Source of the DNA: Lichenicoccus sp964235615
GTDB taxonomy: Bacteria > Pseudomonadota > Alphaproteobacteria > Acetobacterales > Acetobacteraceae
Length of the DNA: 35,529 nucleotides
Reading direction: 5' to 3'
NCBI GenBank assembly: GCA_964235615.1
Contig: CAXSEE010000020.1
Span: 1-35,529, forward strand
Positions 21,940 through 29,885 of this stretch are shown in pieces (position 1 is the first letter of the stretch; each line of letters starts with the position of its first letter). Position numbers and translations under genes: made by a program. The notes beneath the pieces were generated by a model, which worked only from the letters and a program-made list of their open reading frames with translations, did not search any database and had not been told where the DNA came from.

Positions 21940-24366
21940 ATGCCCGATCTAGGGGGATGGCTGGTCTTGTCCGGTAAACGTTCTGCGCTGCTCGCCTCGG
22001 TCTGCCTTATCCCGTTCGTCATGGAAGGCCCGGCGCATGGTCAGCCGGCCACGTCCTCCCAGCCTCGTCATCGCGCCCGCAGCCACGCAAGCCCACCGGT
22101 AGTGACCGGAGGCGTCATCCAGGCGATCGACGTGCAAGGCAACGCGCGTATCGAGACCAGCACCATCCTGTCCTATCTTCTGGTCCAGCAGGGCGACAGC
22201 TTCAACCAGGACGAGCTCGACCGCTCGCTCAAGACGCTCTACGCGACCGGATTGTTCCGCGACGTGGCCCTCACGCGCCGCGGCTCCACCCTGGTGGTGC
22301 GTGTCGCCGAGAACCCGATCGTCAACCGCATCGCCTTCGAAGGCAATCACGGCGCCAAGGACGATGACCTGCGCAAGGTGCTGACGTTGCGCGCGCGCGC
22401 GGTCTATACGCCGGAAGGAGCCGCGCGCGACCGCCAGAAGATCCTCGACCTGTATGCCGGCAAGGGCCGCTACGCGGTCGTCGTCACGCCGCAGATCATC
22501 CGGCTGTCGCACAACCGCGTCGACGTGGTGTTCCAGATCAGCGAGAACACCCTCACGCTGATCCAGAAGATCAGCTTCGTCGGCAACAAGGCCTTCTCCG
22601 AAGCGCGGCTGTCGCAGGTGATCACCTCCAAGGAGACCGCCTGGTACCGGTTCTTCTCGTCCTCCGACGAATATAATCCCGATCGTATCCAGTATGACCG
22701 CGAGCTGCTGCGCAGGTTCTACCTTCGCAACGGCTATGTCGATTTCGACGTCTCCGACGCCACCGCCGAGATCTCGCCGAACCGCAAGTCGTTCTACATC
22801 ACCTTCACCATCACCGAAGGACCGCGCTACCGCATCGGCAAGCTCGACGTGCGCTCCAGCCTGCGTCACGTCAACGGCGAGAGCCTGCGGCCGCTGGTCG
22901 CCTCGCTCGACCATAAATGGTATGACGGCGACGAGGTGCAGCGCCTGTCCGACGCCACGCAGGACCAGCTGCAGGCGACCGGCTACCCGTTCGCCCTGGT
23001 CAGGCCCGAGATCGCCCGCAACACGGAAAACCACACCGTCGACCTGCTGTTCGACGTCAGCCAGGGACCGCGCGTCTATGTCGAGCGCATCGACATCAAC
23101 GGCAACACCATCACCCAGGACAACGTCATCCGGCGGCAGTTCGACATGGCCGAGGGCGACCCGTTCACCCCCACGCAGCAACGCCGTTCCAAGCAGTCGC
23201 TGGAGGATCTCGGCTTCTTCACCACGGCGACGGTCAATACCGCACCCGGATCGGCTCCCGACAAGGTGGTGGTCAACACCGGGCTGGTCGAGAAGCCGAC
23301 CGGCGAGCTCACCCTCGGCGGCGGCTATTCGACCGATGCCGGCATCCTCGGCAACGCCGGGCTGCGGCAGAAGAACCTGGTCGGCTCCGGCATCGACGCC
23401 AGCCTGCAGGGCACGCTCGCGCAGTATGAGAACCAGATCGATTTCTCGCTGACCGATCCGTATTTCCTCGGACGCAACCTGGTTGCCGGCATCGACCTGT
23501 TCAGCATCCAGACCGACAACCTCAACATCTCGGATTATTACGAGACCAGGCTCGGCGGCACCGCGCGCATCGGCTACGCCTATAACCGCTATCTGTCGCA
23601 GTCCTGGAACTACTCGCTGATCGATCGCGACGTCAGCAACATCAACACCGCGGCCAGCCTGTTCATCCAGGCCGAGGCCGGGCATTCGCTGCTGTCGCAG
23701 GTCGGCACGACCCTGGCCTATGACCGTCGCGACAGCCGGCTGCAGCCGCACACCGGCTACATCGTGCGTACCGGCGTCGATCTGGCCGGACTTGGCGGCA
23801 ACGAGAAATACGGCCGCGTCAAGCTCGATACCGCCTATTATATTCCGCTCGACCGCTTCACCGGCAATCATGACTGGACCATCGCGGTGACTGCAGGGAC
23901 CGGCTACATCGCGGACTATGGCGGCGGACGGCAGGATATCGTCGACAACTTCTATCTCGGCGGCGACAACCTGCGCGGCTTCCTCGATGGCGGCGTCGGT
24001 CCGCACACCAAGGACACGCCGCAGTTTCCGGCCAGGGACGCCGTGGGCGGCCGCTTCATCTATACGCAGTCGACCACGCTGAACTTTCCACTGCCGCTGG
24101 GGCCTGATCTCGGGCTGTCGGGCCGTTATTTCGTCGATGTCGGCGGCCTCGGCGGTGAGCGCGTGATCACGTCCGTCTTCACCGGGAAGAACGCGGTCGG
24201 CCAGGAGATCGTCGGCAACGACGAGGCGCCGCGCGTCGCCACCGGCGTCGGCGTGTCGTGGAAAAGCCCGTTCGGCCTGATCAACGTCGATCTCGGCGTC
24301 CCGATCATAAAACAGAAGTATGACCAGACGCAGGTCTTCCGCTTTGGCTTCGGCTCGAATTTCTGA
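21940..24366 (+). CDS. bamA: Outer membrane protein assembly factor BamA
   Basis: This approximately 808-residue Omp85 protein inserts beta-barrels into the outer membrane. A signal peptide (KRSALLASVCLIPFVMEGPAHG) is followed by five POTRA domains (starting IQAIDVQGNARIETSTILSYL, roughly residues 55-400) and a 16-strand barrel with the conserved GGYST, LGRNLVAG and LGGDNLRGF regions (the last close to the VRGY/F loop-6 motif). It ends in Phe, as outer membrane proteins do. The start is uncertain: GTG 21874, ATG 21940 and TTG 21967 (AGGGGG 10 nt upstream) are all in frame; ATG 21940 leaves a reasonable signal peptide. It is followed 7 nt later by its periplasmic client chaperone Skp. Confidence 0.95.
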   Translation: MPDLGGWLVLSGKRSALLASVCLIPFVMEGPAHGQPATSSQPRHRARSHASPPVVTGGVIQAIDVQGNARIETSTILSYLLVQQGDSFNQDELDRSLKTLYATGLFRDVALTRRGSTLVVRVAENPIVNRIAFEGNHGAKDDDLRKVLTLRARAVYTPEGAARDRQKILDLYAGKGRYAVVVTPQIIRLSHNRVDVVFQISENTLTLIQKISFVGNKAFSEARLSQVITSKETAWYRFFSSSDEYNPDRIQYDRELLRRFYLRNGYVDFDVSDATAEISPNRKSFYITFTITEGPRYRIGKLDVRSSLRHVNGESLRPLVASLDHKWYDGDEVQRLSDATQDQLQATGYPFALVRPEIARNTENHTVDLLFDVSQGPRVYVERIDINGNTITQDNVIRRQFDMAEGDPFTPTQQRRSKQSLEDLGFFTTATVNTAPGSAPDKVVVNTGLVEKPTGELTLGGGYSTDAGILGNAGLRQKNLVGSGIDASLQGTLAQYENQIDFSLTDPYFLGRNLVAGIDLFSIQTDNLNISDYYETRLGGTARIGYAYNRYLSQSWNYSLIDRDVSNINTAASLFIQAEAGHSLLSQVGTTLAYDRRDSRLQPHTGYIVRTGVDLAGLGGNEKYGRVKLDTAYYIPLDRFTGNHDWTIAVTAGTGYIADYGGGRQDIVDNFYLGGDNLRGFLDGGVGPHTKDTPQFPARDAVGGRFIYTQSTTLNFPLPLGPDLGLSGRYFVDVGGLGGERVITSVFTGKNAVGQEIVGNDEAPRVATGVGVSWKSPFGLINVDLGVPIIKQKYDQTQVFRFGFGSNF

Positions 24367-24373
24367 GGTAATG

Positions 24374-25300
24374 ATGTTCCGTACACTTGGGGTCTCGGCG
24401 TTCGCCGTTGCCGCTCTCTCGCTCTCCCTGCCGACCGCAACTTTAGCCCAGACCGCCAGTTCCGGCTCCGGCTGGTTCGTGCCCAAGGGCCAGGCGCCGG
24501 CCGCCGCCTCATCCGGTGCCAGCCGCCGCCGCGCCGCCGCGCCGCCTCCGGCCATCCTCGATCAGGCCGAAGACCAGAGCGGCGGCCAAGGCATCGACCC
24601 CCAGGGTGGTCCCCAGGGCGGTGCCCAGGCGCCGCAGACACCGCCGGTGTTGCCGCTGCCGCCGATCCCCGCCCTGTCGGAGCTGCCGCGCGGCACGGCG
24701 CCGCCGGCTGCGGCGATCGGCGTGCTGAGCGTCCAGGACGTGATGCGCCAGTCGACCGCGGCCCAGCAGGTCGAGAAGGTGCTCGGCGCGCGCCGCGACA
24801 AGCTCAACCAGGATGCCCAGAAGGAGCAGTTGAGCTGGCGCGACCTGCAGCAGCAGATCCTGAAGTCGACCGCCAGTCCCGACCAGCTGCAGGCGCGCAA
24901 GCTCGCGTTGCAGCAGCGCGTGCTGCAGGCGCAGCGTGATTTCCGCAACCGCAACCGGATCCTGCAGGAAGCCGCCCAGGTGGCACTCGGGCAGGTAGAG
25001 CGCGAGCTGGTGCAGGTGATACGCCAGGTGGCTTCCGCGCGTGGCATGAACCTGGTGCTGCATCGCGAGCAGGTGGCCCTGAACATCAACGACTTCGACA
25101 TCACGTTGCAGGTCGCCAACCAGCTCAACTCGACGCTGAACTCGGTGTTCATCCCCGGTGACGGCGTCGATTCCGAGGAGCTGGCGAAGTCCGGCACCTT
25201 CCCGACCACGGCTAATCCGGGTCCGCAGCAGCCGGTGCCGGTGGCTGCCGCGGCGCCCGCCGCAGCCACTCCGGTCACGGCGACTCGGGTGAAGAAGTAG
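24374..25300 (+). CDS. skp: OmpH/Skp-family periplasmic chaperone with proline-rich N-terminal region
   Basis: This 308-residue protein (ATG 24374, GAGG 5 nt upstream; ATG 24371 precedes it) has a clear signal peptide ending TATLAQ. A Pro/Ala/Gly-rich low-complexity stretch (about residues 25-115) then precedes the OmpH core: IGVLSVQDVMRQSTAAQQVE, a long charged coiled coil through QLSWRDLQQQILKS to RNRNRILQEAAQ, and a terminal strand region SARGMNLVLHREQVALN. Skp trimers hold unfolded outer membrane proteins for BamA, encoded just upstream. E. coli Skp has about 160 residues; the extra length is the Pro-rich part plus an Ala/Pro tail (residues 285-308). It is identified by core and position. 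Confidence 0.85.
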   Translation: MFRTLGVSAFAVAALSLSLPTATLAQTASSGSGWFVPKGQAPAAASSGASRRRAAAPPPAILDQAEDQSGGQGIDPQGGPQGGAQAPQTPPVLPLPPIPALSELPRGTAPPAAAIGVLSVQDVMRQSTAAQQVEKVLGARRDKLNQDAQKEQLSWRDLQQQILKSTASPDQLQARKLALQQRVLQAQRDFRNRNRILQEAAQVALGQVERELVQVIRQVASARGMNLVLHREQVALNINDFDITLQVANQLNSTLNSVFIPGDGVDSEELAKSGTFPTTANPGPQQPVPVAAAAPAAATPVTATRVKK

Positions 25301-25340
25301 GACGTCTTGAGAAGCGGTTCGTCTTGAAGGGGGGCATCGG

Positions 25341-26405
25341 TTGAGCGGGGACCCGCGTTTCTTCGAGCGCCTCGGGCCGTTCCCGATCGAACGCCTTGCC
25401 GAGCTGGTGGGTGCCGTGCTGGTGCCACCCGCGGATGGGCGGCTGGTCGAAGCCCTGCAGGGAGTGGCCCCCCTGCAATCGGCCACCTGCCGCGAGGTCA
25501 GTTTTCTCGACAACACGCGCTATGTCCCGGTCCTGGCGCGGACCCACGCGGCGGCGGTGATCATCGCCGCGGATCACGCCGGAAGCGTGCCGCCGGGCGT
25601 GGCGGCCCTGGTCACGGCGCAGCCCTACCTGGCCTGGGCACGTATCGCGGCGTTGTTCCATCCGCCGGCCGCGAGTGTGCCGGGTCTGCATCGCGCCGCC
25701 TGCATCGAGCCGGACGCCGAGGTGGATCCGGCGGCGGAAATCGGACCATTCGCGGTGATCGGCAGCCGCGCGCGGATCGGCCCGGGCACCCGCGTCGGCG
25801 CCCATGCGGTGATCGGACCGGGCGTCGTGATCGGCAGGAACTGCCGCATCGGTGCGCATGTCGGCATCAGCCACGCCCTGATCGGCGACCGGGTGACGCT
25901 CTATGCAGGAGCCCGTATCGGCCAGGAGGGCTTCGGTTTCGCCGTTTCGGACGCCGGCTTCGTCAGCGTGCCGCAACTCGGGCTGGTGGTGATCGAGGAT
26001 GACGTCGAGGTCGGCGCCAACGCGACGATCGACCGTGGCTCGACCCAGGACACGGTGATCGGCGCCGGGTCTCGCCTCGACAACCTAGTGCAGATCGGGC
26101 ATAATGTACGGCTTGGGCGATGCTGCATCGTGGTGGCGCAGGCCGGCATTTCCGGTTCCACGGAACTCGAGGATTTCGTGACGGTCGCGGCGCAGGCCGG
26201 TCTGATCGGCCACATCCGGATCGGCCGCAAGGCGCGGATCGGGGCGCAGGCGGGCGTGATGTCCGGCGTGGACGCCGGCGCCGATGTCATCGGCAGCCCG
26301 GCCATGCCGTTCCGCGAGTTCTTTCGCAACGTCGCCACGCTGCGGCGGCTGTCCCGACGGCCGTCAGCGGGAGCAGGGGAACGCAGGGGGGGCGAGAATG
26401 GTTAG
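25341..26405 (+). CDS. lpxD: UDP-3-O-(3-hydroxyacyl)glucosamine N-acyltransferase
   Basis: This 354-residue left-handed beta-helix acyltransferase adds the second hydroxyacyl chain in lipid A synthesis. The N-terminal uridine-binding domain includes REVSFLDNTRYVPVL. Hexapeptide repeats run from about residue 120 (IGPFAVIGSRARIGPGTRVG), with GARIGQEGFGF and LVQIGHNVRLG near the catalytic histidine, and AGISGSTELEDFVTVAAQAG. It uses a TTG start with AAGGGGGG 6 nt upstream; no ATG is in a suitable place. Order skp-lpxD-fabZ-lpxA-lpxI is the standard lipid A gene group. Confidence 0.96.
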   Translation: MSGDPRFFERLGPFPIERLAELVGAVLVPPADGRLVEALQGVAPLQSATCREVSFLDNTRYVPVLARTHAAAVIIAADHAGSVPPGVAALVTAQPYLAWARIAALFHPPAASVPGLHRAACIEPDAEVDPAAEIGPFAVIGSRARIGPGTRVGAHAVIGPGVVIGRNCRIGAHVGISHALIGDRVTLYAGARIGQEGFGFAVSDAGFVSVPQLGLVVIEDDVEVGANATIDRGSTQDTVIGAGSRLDNLVQIGHNVRLGRCCIVVAQAGISGSTELEDFVTVAAQAGLIGHIRIGRKARIGAQAGVMSGVDAGADVIGSPAMPFREFFRNVATLRRLSRRPSAGAGERRGGENG

Positions 26406-26484
26406 CCTCTCCGCAAGACAGGCACGGCAAAACCGCATGGGCATGCGGCAGTCACCGCGCGCTACGGAATTGGGTTGAGCGTCG

Positions 26485-27069
26485 ATGGACGGAACGACAA
26501 AGAACGATGCGGCCGAGGCCGCCCACGCGGACGCAGCGGCGGCACCGGAAGCCAGCGCGTTGTCGTCCGGTGGGAAATTGGTCGAACCAGGGTCCGACGA
26601 GCTGCGGTCCCTGACCTCGGCGGCTGTCCACATCGACCAGATCGACGTGATGCGGATCATGGCCCTGATCCCGCATCGCTATCCGTTCCTGATGATCGAC
26701 CGCATGGTGGACGTGGTGCTGAACCAGTCGGCGGTCGGCATCAAGAACGTCACCGCCACCGAGCCGCATTTCCAGGGGCACTTCCCGTCCCAGCCGGTGA
26801 TGCCGGGCGTGCTGATCATCGAGGCGATGGCCCAGACCGCTGCCGCCCTGGTGGTGCTGACGCTGGGCGAGGCCTTCGAGGGCAAGCTGGTCTATTTCAT
26901 GACGATCGAGCATGCCAAGTTCCGCCGTCCGGTCGGACCCGGGGACCAGCTTCGCATCCATGTCGAGAAGGAACGCAACCGCGGCAATGTCTGGAAATTC
27001 CGCGGCGTCGCCCGGGTCGACGGCATCTCGGTGGCCGAGGCGACCTATAGTGCAATGATCATGCGCTGA
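26485..27069 (+). CDS. fabZ: 3-hydroxyacyl-[acyl-carrier-protein] dehydratase FabZ
   Basis: This 194-residue hot-dog-fold enzyme dehydrates beta-hydroxyacyl-ACP. VMRIMALIPHRYPFLMIDRM begins the family core, HFPSQPVMPGVLIIEAMAQ holds the catalytic His and Glu, and FMTIEHAKFRRPVGPGD follows. About 52 residues, rich in Ala, Glu, Asp and Ser, precede the core, where most FabZ proteins have 10-15. A start inside the extension cannot be excluded, but no clear Shine-Dalgarno marks one. It competes with LpxA for the same hydroxymyristoyl-ACP pool, which explains its place between lpxD and lpxA. Confidence 0.95.
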   Translation: MDGTTKNDAAEAAHADAAAAPEASALSSGGKLVEPGSDELRSLTSAAVHIDQIDVMRIMALIPHRYPFLMIDRMVDVVLNQSAVGIKNVTATEPHFQGHFPSQPVMPGVLIIEAMAQTAAALVVLTLGEAFEGKLVYFMTIEHAKFRRPVGPGDQLRIHVEKERNRGNVWKFRGVARVDGISVAEATYSAMIMR

Positions 27070-27196
27070 CGCTGCGGGATCCCGGCGGGATTTCGGAAGC
27101 CAGCCTCGTCATCAGCCGTAACATTCAGTGTCTTGGCTCGCGGTCACGGGCGCGCAATTTCCTTCCGATGTCCACCAGCTTCAATCCGTCGAAACC

Positions 27197-28054
27197 ATGA
27201 TGTTGTCGAGTATCCAGATGCAGAACGAGATCCACCCGGCCGCCATCGTGGCACCGGGTGCGCGCATCGGCCAGGGCGTGCGGATCGGGCCCTGGTGCAG
27301 CATCGGCTCCGAGGTCATCATCGGCGATGGCGCCCAGCTGATCTCCCACGTGGTCGTCGATGGCAACACCGTGATCGGGCCCGGTGCCCAGCTCTACCCG
27401 TTCTGCACCGTCGGGCTGGCTCCGCAGGACCTGAAGTACCGCGGCGAGGCGACCCGTTGCGAGGTCGGCGCCAGGACCATAATACGCGAGAATGTCACCA
27501 TCCACCGCGGCACCGCCGGCGGCATCGGCCTGACCCGGGTCGGCGATGATTGCCTGCTGATGGCCAATGCGCACGTCGCTCACGACTGCCTGATCGGCAA
27601 CAACGTCATCCTCGTCAACAACGTGGTCATGGGCGGCCACGTCGTGATCGGCGACCATGCGCGCATCATGGGGGCCGCCGCCCTGCACCAGTTCGTGCGC
27701 ATCGGACGGGCCGCCATGGTCGGCGGCGTCTGCGGCGTCGAGGCGGACGTCATCCCGTACGGCAGCGTGATGGGCAACCGGGCGCGGCTGGTCGGGCTGC
27801 ACTGGGTCTGGCTGAAGCGCAACGGCGTGCCCGCGCCGGAGCTGCAACGGCTGCGACAGGCCTTCCGGATGCTGTATCCGCGCGGTCCGGCCGAGGGCGG
27901 CGTGTTCGAGCAGCGGCTGGAACGAATGGCTGCGGAGTTCGGCCATGATCCGCGGGTTGCCGAGATCCTGGCCTTCATCGCCGCACCCAGTTCGCGCGGA
28001 CTGGTACGGGTCCCCCGCCACGATGCCGGCGCCGAGGAGAGCGACGGCGTCTGA
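27197..28054 (+). CDS. lpxA: UDP-N-acetylglucosamine acyltransferase
   Basis: This 285-residue left-handed beta-helix enzyme catalyses the first step of lipid A synthesis, moving a hydroxyacyl chain from ACP to UDP-GlcNAc. NEIHPAAIVAPGARIGQGVR opens the hexapeptide helix; YPFCTVGLAPQDLKYRGE, TIIRENVTIHRGT, NAHVAHDCLIGNNVIL (catalytic His) and AALHQFVRIGRAAMVGG follow, then the C-terminal helical part from LVGLHWVWLKRNG. The ATG pair at 27197/27200 or ATG 27218 is the start; GTG/TTG-type codons upstream add unrelated residues. Its TGA overlaps an in-frame CTG of the lpxI frame (CTGA, 28051-28054). Confidence 0.96.
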   Translation: MMLSSIQMQNEIHPAAIVAPGARIGQGVRIGPWCSIGSEVIIGDGAQLISHVVVDGNTVIGPGAQLYPFCTVGLAPQDLKYRGEATRCEVGARTIIRENVTIHRGTAGGIGLTRVGDDCLLMANAHVAHDCLIGNNVILVNNVVMGGHVVIGDHARIMGAAALHQFVRIGRAAMVGGVCGVEADVIPYGSVMGNRARLVGLHWVWLKRNGVPAPELQRLRQAFRMLYPRGPAEGGVFEQRLERMAAEFGHDPRVAEILAFIAAPSSRGLVRVPRHDAGAEESDGV

Positions 28055-28083
28055 ACCCCCGTCCAACCTCGCGAGGCACCCCG

Positions 28084-28923
28084 CTGCCACGTGTTCTAGG
28101 CATCCTCGCCGGCGGTGGCCCGTTGCCCGCGCAGGTGGCGCGCGCGGCGGTGCGGGCGGGATACGAGGTGTTCATCGTCGCATTCCAGGATTTTGCCGAG
28201 ATCGAGCCGATTGCGGCATTTCCCCATGAGGTGATCCGGCTCGCCGCCGCCGGCCAGATCCTCGCGTCACTGCGCCGGCATGCCTGCGGTGAGCTGGTGC
28301 TGATCGGGCCCGTGCGCCGGCCGTCGTTGCGCGACCTGCGTCCGGACGGGGAAGGCGCGCGTATCCTGGCCAGGGTCGGCCGCGCGCTGTTCGGCGGCGA
28401 TGACGGGCTTCTGGGCGCCCTGGTCCGGGTCTTGGGCGAGGAGGGTTTTTCGGTGCGTGGCGCGCACGAGTTCCTGACCGATGCCGTGGCGGTGGCCGGT
28501 GCCATGGGCCGCATCCTGCCCGATGCGCGGGCGGCCTCCGACATCAGGCGCGGCATCGGTGTCGCGCGGGCGCTGGGCACGCTGGACGTGGGCCAGGGCT
28601 GCGTCGTCCAGGATGGCCTGGTGCTGGCGGTCGAGGCCCTGGAAGGCACCGACAGCATGCTGCAACGGGCGGCCGGGTTGCGTCAGCCGGGACTGGGCGG
28701 CGTGCTGGTCAAGCTGGTCAAGCCGGGGCAGGATCGCCGCGCCGACCTGCCGACGATCGGTCCGCGCACGGTCGAGGGGGCGGCGGCGGCTGGTCTGCGC
28801 GGGATCGCCGTCGAGGCCGGCGGCACATTGCTGACCGACCGCGCCGCCTGCATTGCAACCGCCGACGGGGCTGGCCTGTTCCTGGTCGGGATCGACCCCG
28901 AAGACAATGGAGAGACGTCATGA
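28084..28923 (+). CDS. lpxI: UDP-2,3-diacylglucosamine pyrophosphatase LpxI, apparently with a CTG start
   Basis: LpxI hydrolyses UDP-2,3-diacylglucosamine to lipid X, replacing LpxH in alphaproteobacteria. The N-terminal motif (V)LGILAGGGPLPAQVARAAV and C-terminal VLVKLVKPGQDRRADLPTIG and TVEGAAAAGLRGIAVEAGG mark the family. The frame is open from about 27949, but the first ATG/GTG/TTG codon is TTG 28123, which falls after the conserved GILAGGG glycine loop and would delete it. CTG 28084 gives the normal N-terminus (PRVLGILAGGG) and 279 residues, with GAGG 7 nt upstream. CTG 28051, overlapping the lpxA stop as CTGA, is the other candidate. Automatic annotation would truncate this gene. The stop overlaps the glyoxalase ATG (ATGA). 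Confidence 0.9.
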   Translation: MPRVLGILAGGGPLPAQVARAAVRAGYEVFIVAFQDFAEIEPIAAFPHEVIRLAAAGQILASLRRHACGELVLIGPVRRPSLRDLRPDGEGARILARVGRALFGGDDGLLGALVRVLGEEGFSVRGAHEFLTDAVAVAGAMGRILPDARAASDIRRGIGVARALGTLDVGQGCVVQDGLVLAVEALEGTDSMLQRAAGLRQPGLGGVLVKLVKPGQDRRADLPTIGPRTVEGAAAAGLRGIAVEAGGTLLTDRAACIATADGAGLFLVGIDPEDNGETS

Positions 28924-29309
28924 GCGAGAATTACCTGCACACCATGGTCCGTGTGGCCAACCTCGACCGCAGCCTGGCCTTCTACAAGCTGCTCGGCATG
29001 CGCGAACTGCGTCGCAGCGAGGTGCCGGACGGAAAATACACCCTGGTCTTCGTCGGCTTCAACGACAACGCCCACGGCCAGGCGGAGATCGAGCTGACCT
29101 ATAACTGGGGCGAGGATAATGACTACGAGGTCGGCACCGGCTTCGGCCATTTCGCGGTCGGCGTGCCTGACGTGACGGCGGTCTGCGAGCAGGTGCGCCA
29201 CGGTGGCGGCAAGGTGACGCGCGAGCCCGGGCCGGTGAAGTTCGGCACCACCTTCATCGCCTTCGTCGAGGACCCGGACGGCTACAAGGTCGAGCTGATC
29301 CAGCGATGA
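28920..29309 (+). CDS. gloA: Lactoylglutathione lyase (glyoxalase I)
   Basis: This 129-residue metalloenzyme isomerises the methylglyoxal-glutathione adduct to lactoylglutathione. MVRVANLDRSLAFYKLLGM is the family N-terminus. Metal ligands fit His7 (YLHTMVRV), the Glu of IELTYNW, the His of GFGHFAVGV and the Glu of YKVELIQR. Length and the GFGHFA loop match the Ni/Co-type bacterial enzyme. The ATG overlaps the lpxI TGA, so it is translated as the last gene of the lipid A run, with which it has no obvious metabolic link. Confidence 0.95.
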   Translation: MSENYLHTMVRVANLDRSLAFYKLLGMRELRRSEVPDGKYTLVFVGFNDNAHGQAEIELTYNWGEDNDYEVGTGFGHFAVGVPDVTAVCEQVRHGGGKVTREPGPVKFGTTFIAFVEDPDGYKVELIQR

Positions 29310-29347
29310 TACCGAGCGGCGGTGGGATTGACCGTCGGAAGGTAAGG

Positions 29348-29452
29348 CTGGGCTCTGCCCAGACCCGCCAAAGGCCTTGGCCTTTGGAAACCAATCCATG
29401 AATAGAATTGGATTCTCAAGGCTTCGCCGGGGGGTCCAGGGCAGAGCCCTGG
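29348..29452. repeat. Composite inverted-repeat element in the gloA convergent spacer
   Basis: Nested inverted repeats fill this spacer. The outer arms are ctgggctctgccc (29348-29360) and its imperfect complement gggcagagccctgg (29439-29452). Inside lie CCAAAGGCC/GGCCTTTGG with a 2-nt loop (29368-29387) and AATCCA/TGGATT (29393-29414). The gggcagagccctgg word resembles a dispersed intergenic repeat I recall from Acetobacteraceae genomes. Because gloA and the minus-strand small gene converge here, it may act as a bidirectional terminator. No transposase is present. Confidence 0.6.
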
Positions 29453-29474
29453 TCTTTCCGGGTCAAGCTCAAGA

Positions 29475-29726
29475 CTAGTCCCGCTTCGCCAGGGCTTCCT
29501 CGGCTCGTTCGATGGTGCGGATCATGGCTTCCGCGGTGCGCCTAGCCATCGGCTCTCCACTGGACGAGAGCTGATCGGCCAGCAGCAGGGCCGGCGAGAG
29601 GATGCCGCGCAGGTCATGGCGCAGACGCACGAGGTCACGCTGCTGGTCTCCGAGGAGCCGCTCGGCCTGCTCGGCGCGCTGGGTCAGTGCGTCGATCAGG
29701 GCCTGGTCTTCCACTGTTCGGCTCAT
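29475..29726 (-). CDS. Small protein with a histidine-kinase-like H-box
   Basis: This 83-residue cytosolic protein is almost entirely helical. Residues 31-52 read DLVRLRHDLRGILSPALLLA, closely resembling the phosphoacceptor H-box of histidine kinase dimerisation domains, with His37 as the candidate phosphorylated residue. A second helix (about 58-80) would complete a two-helix DHp hairpin. There is no ATP-binding domain and no membrane segment, so it cannot be a kinase by itself; a phosphotransfer or dimerisation role is inference. The ATG at 29726 has AAGGAG 9 nt upstream; ATG 29744 is in frame but would contain that site. It is divergent from rpmH. Confidence 0.75.
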   Translation of the reverse strand: MSRTVEDQALIDALTQRAEQAERLLGDQQRDLVRLRHDLRGILSPALLLADQLSSSGEPMARRTAEAMIRTIERAEEALAKRD

Positions 29727-29779
29727 GCTCCACGGCTCCTTCATATAGGTGTGGCGCGTGGCCTGCCCGGTGTACCGAG

Positions 29780-29809
29780 TTGACGTGACCACGCTGTCGC
29801 GACTATAAG
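29780..29809 (+). promoter_or_regulatory. Sigma-70 promoter of rpmH
   Basis: TTGACG (29780-29785) and TATAAG (29804-29809), each five of six to consensus, are 18 nt apart in a locally AT-rich spacer. The expected transcript start is near 29816, leaving a leader of about 70 nt with a T-rich stretch before the AGGAG ribosome-binding site. This is the best promoter match I found in the window and would drive the rpmH-rnpA-yidD-yidC-engB series. Confidence 0.65.
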
Positions 29810-29885
29810 CCGCCCCTCTAAAAAGCGGTCGCGCGATCGAGGTTTTGTCCGCCGGATCCGTTTTGTTTTTCAGGAGACTGTCGTC

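Noticed and set aside
19221..24555. Very long minus-strand open frames (about 850-870 codons) opposite dxr-rseP and bamA
   Set aside because: They mirror well-identified plus-strand genes, have His/Arg/Asp/Gly-skewed composition and no family motifs; typical antisense frames of GC-rich DNA.
27079..27091. ATCCC/GGGAT hairpin after fabZ as terminator
   Set aside because: Five-base stem with a 3-nt loop and no real T-run; expected often by chance, and lpxA follows on the same strand.
28123..28923. lpxI starting at TTG 28123
   Set aside because: It would remove the conserved GILAGGG loop at the family N-terminus.
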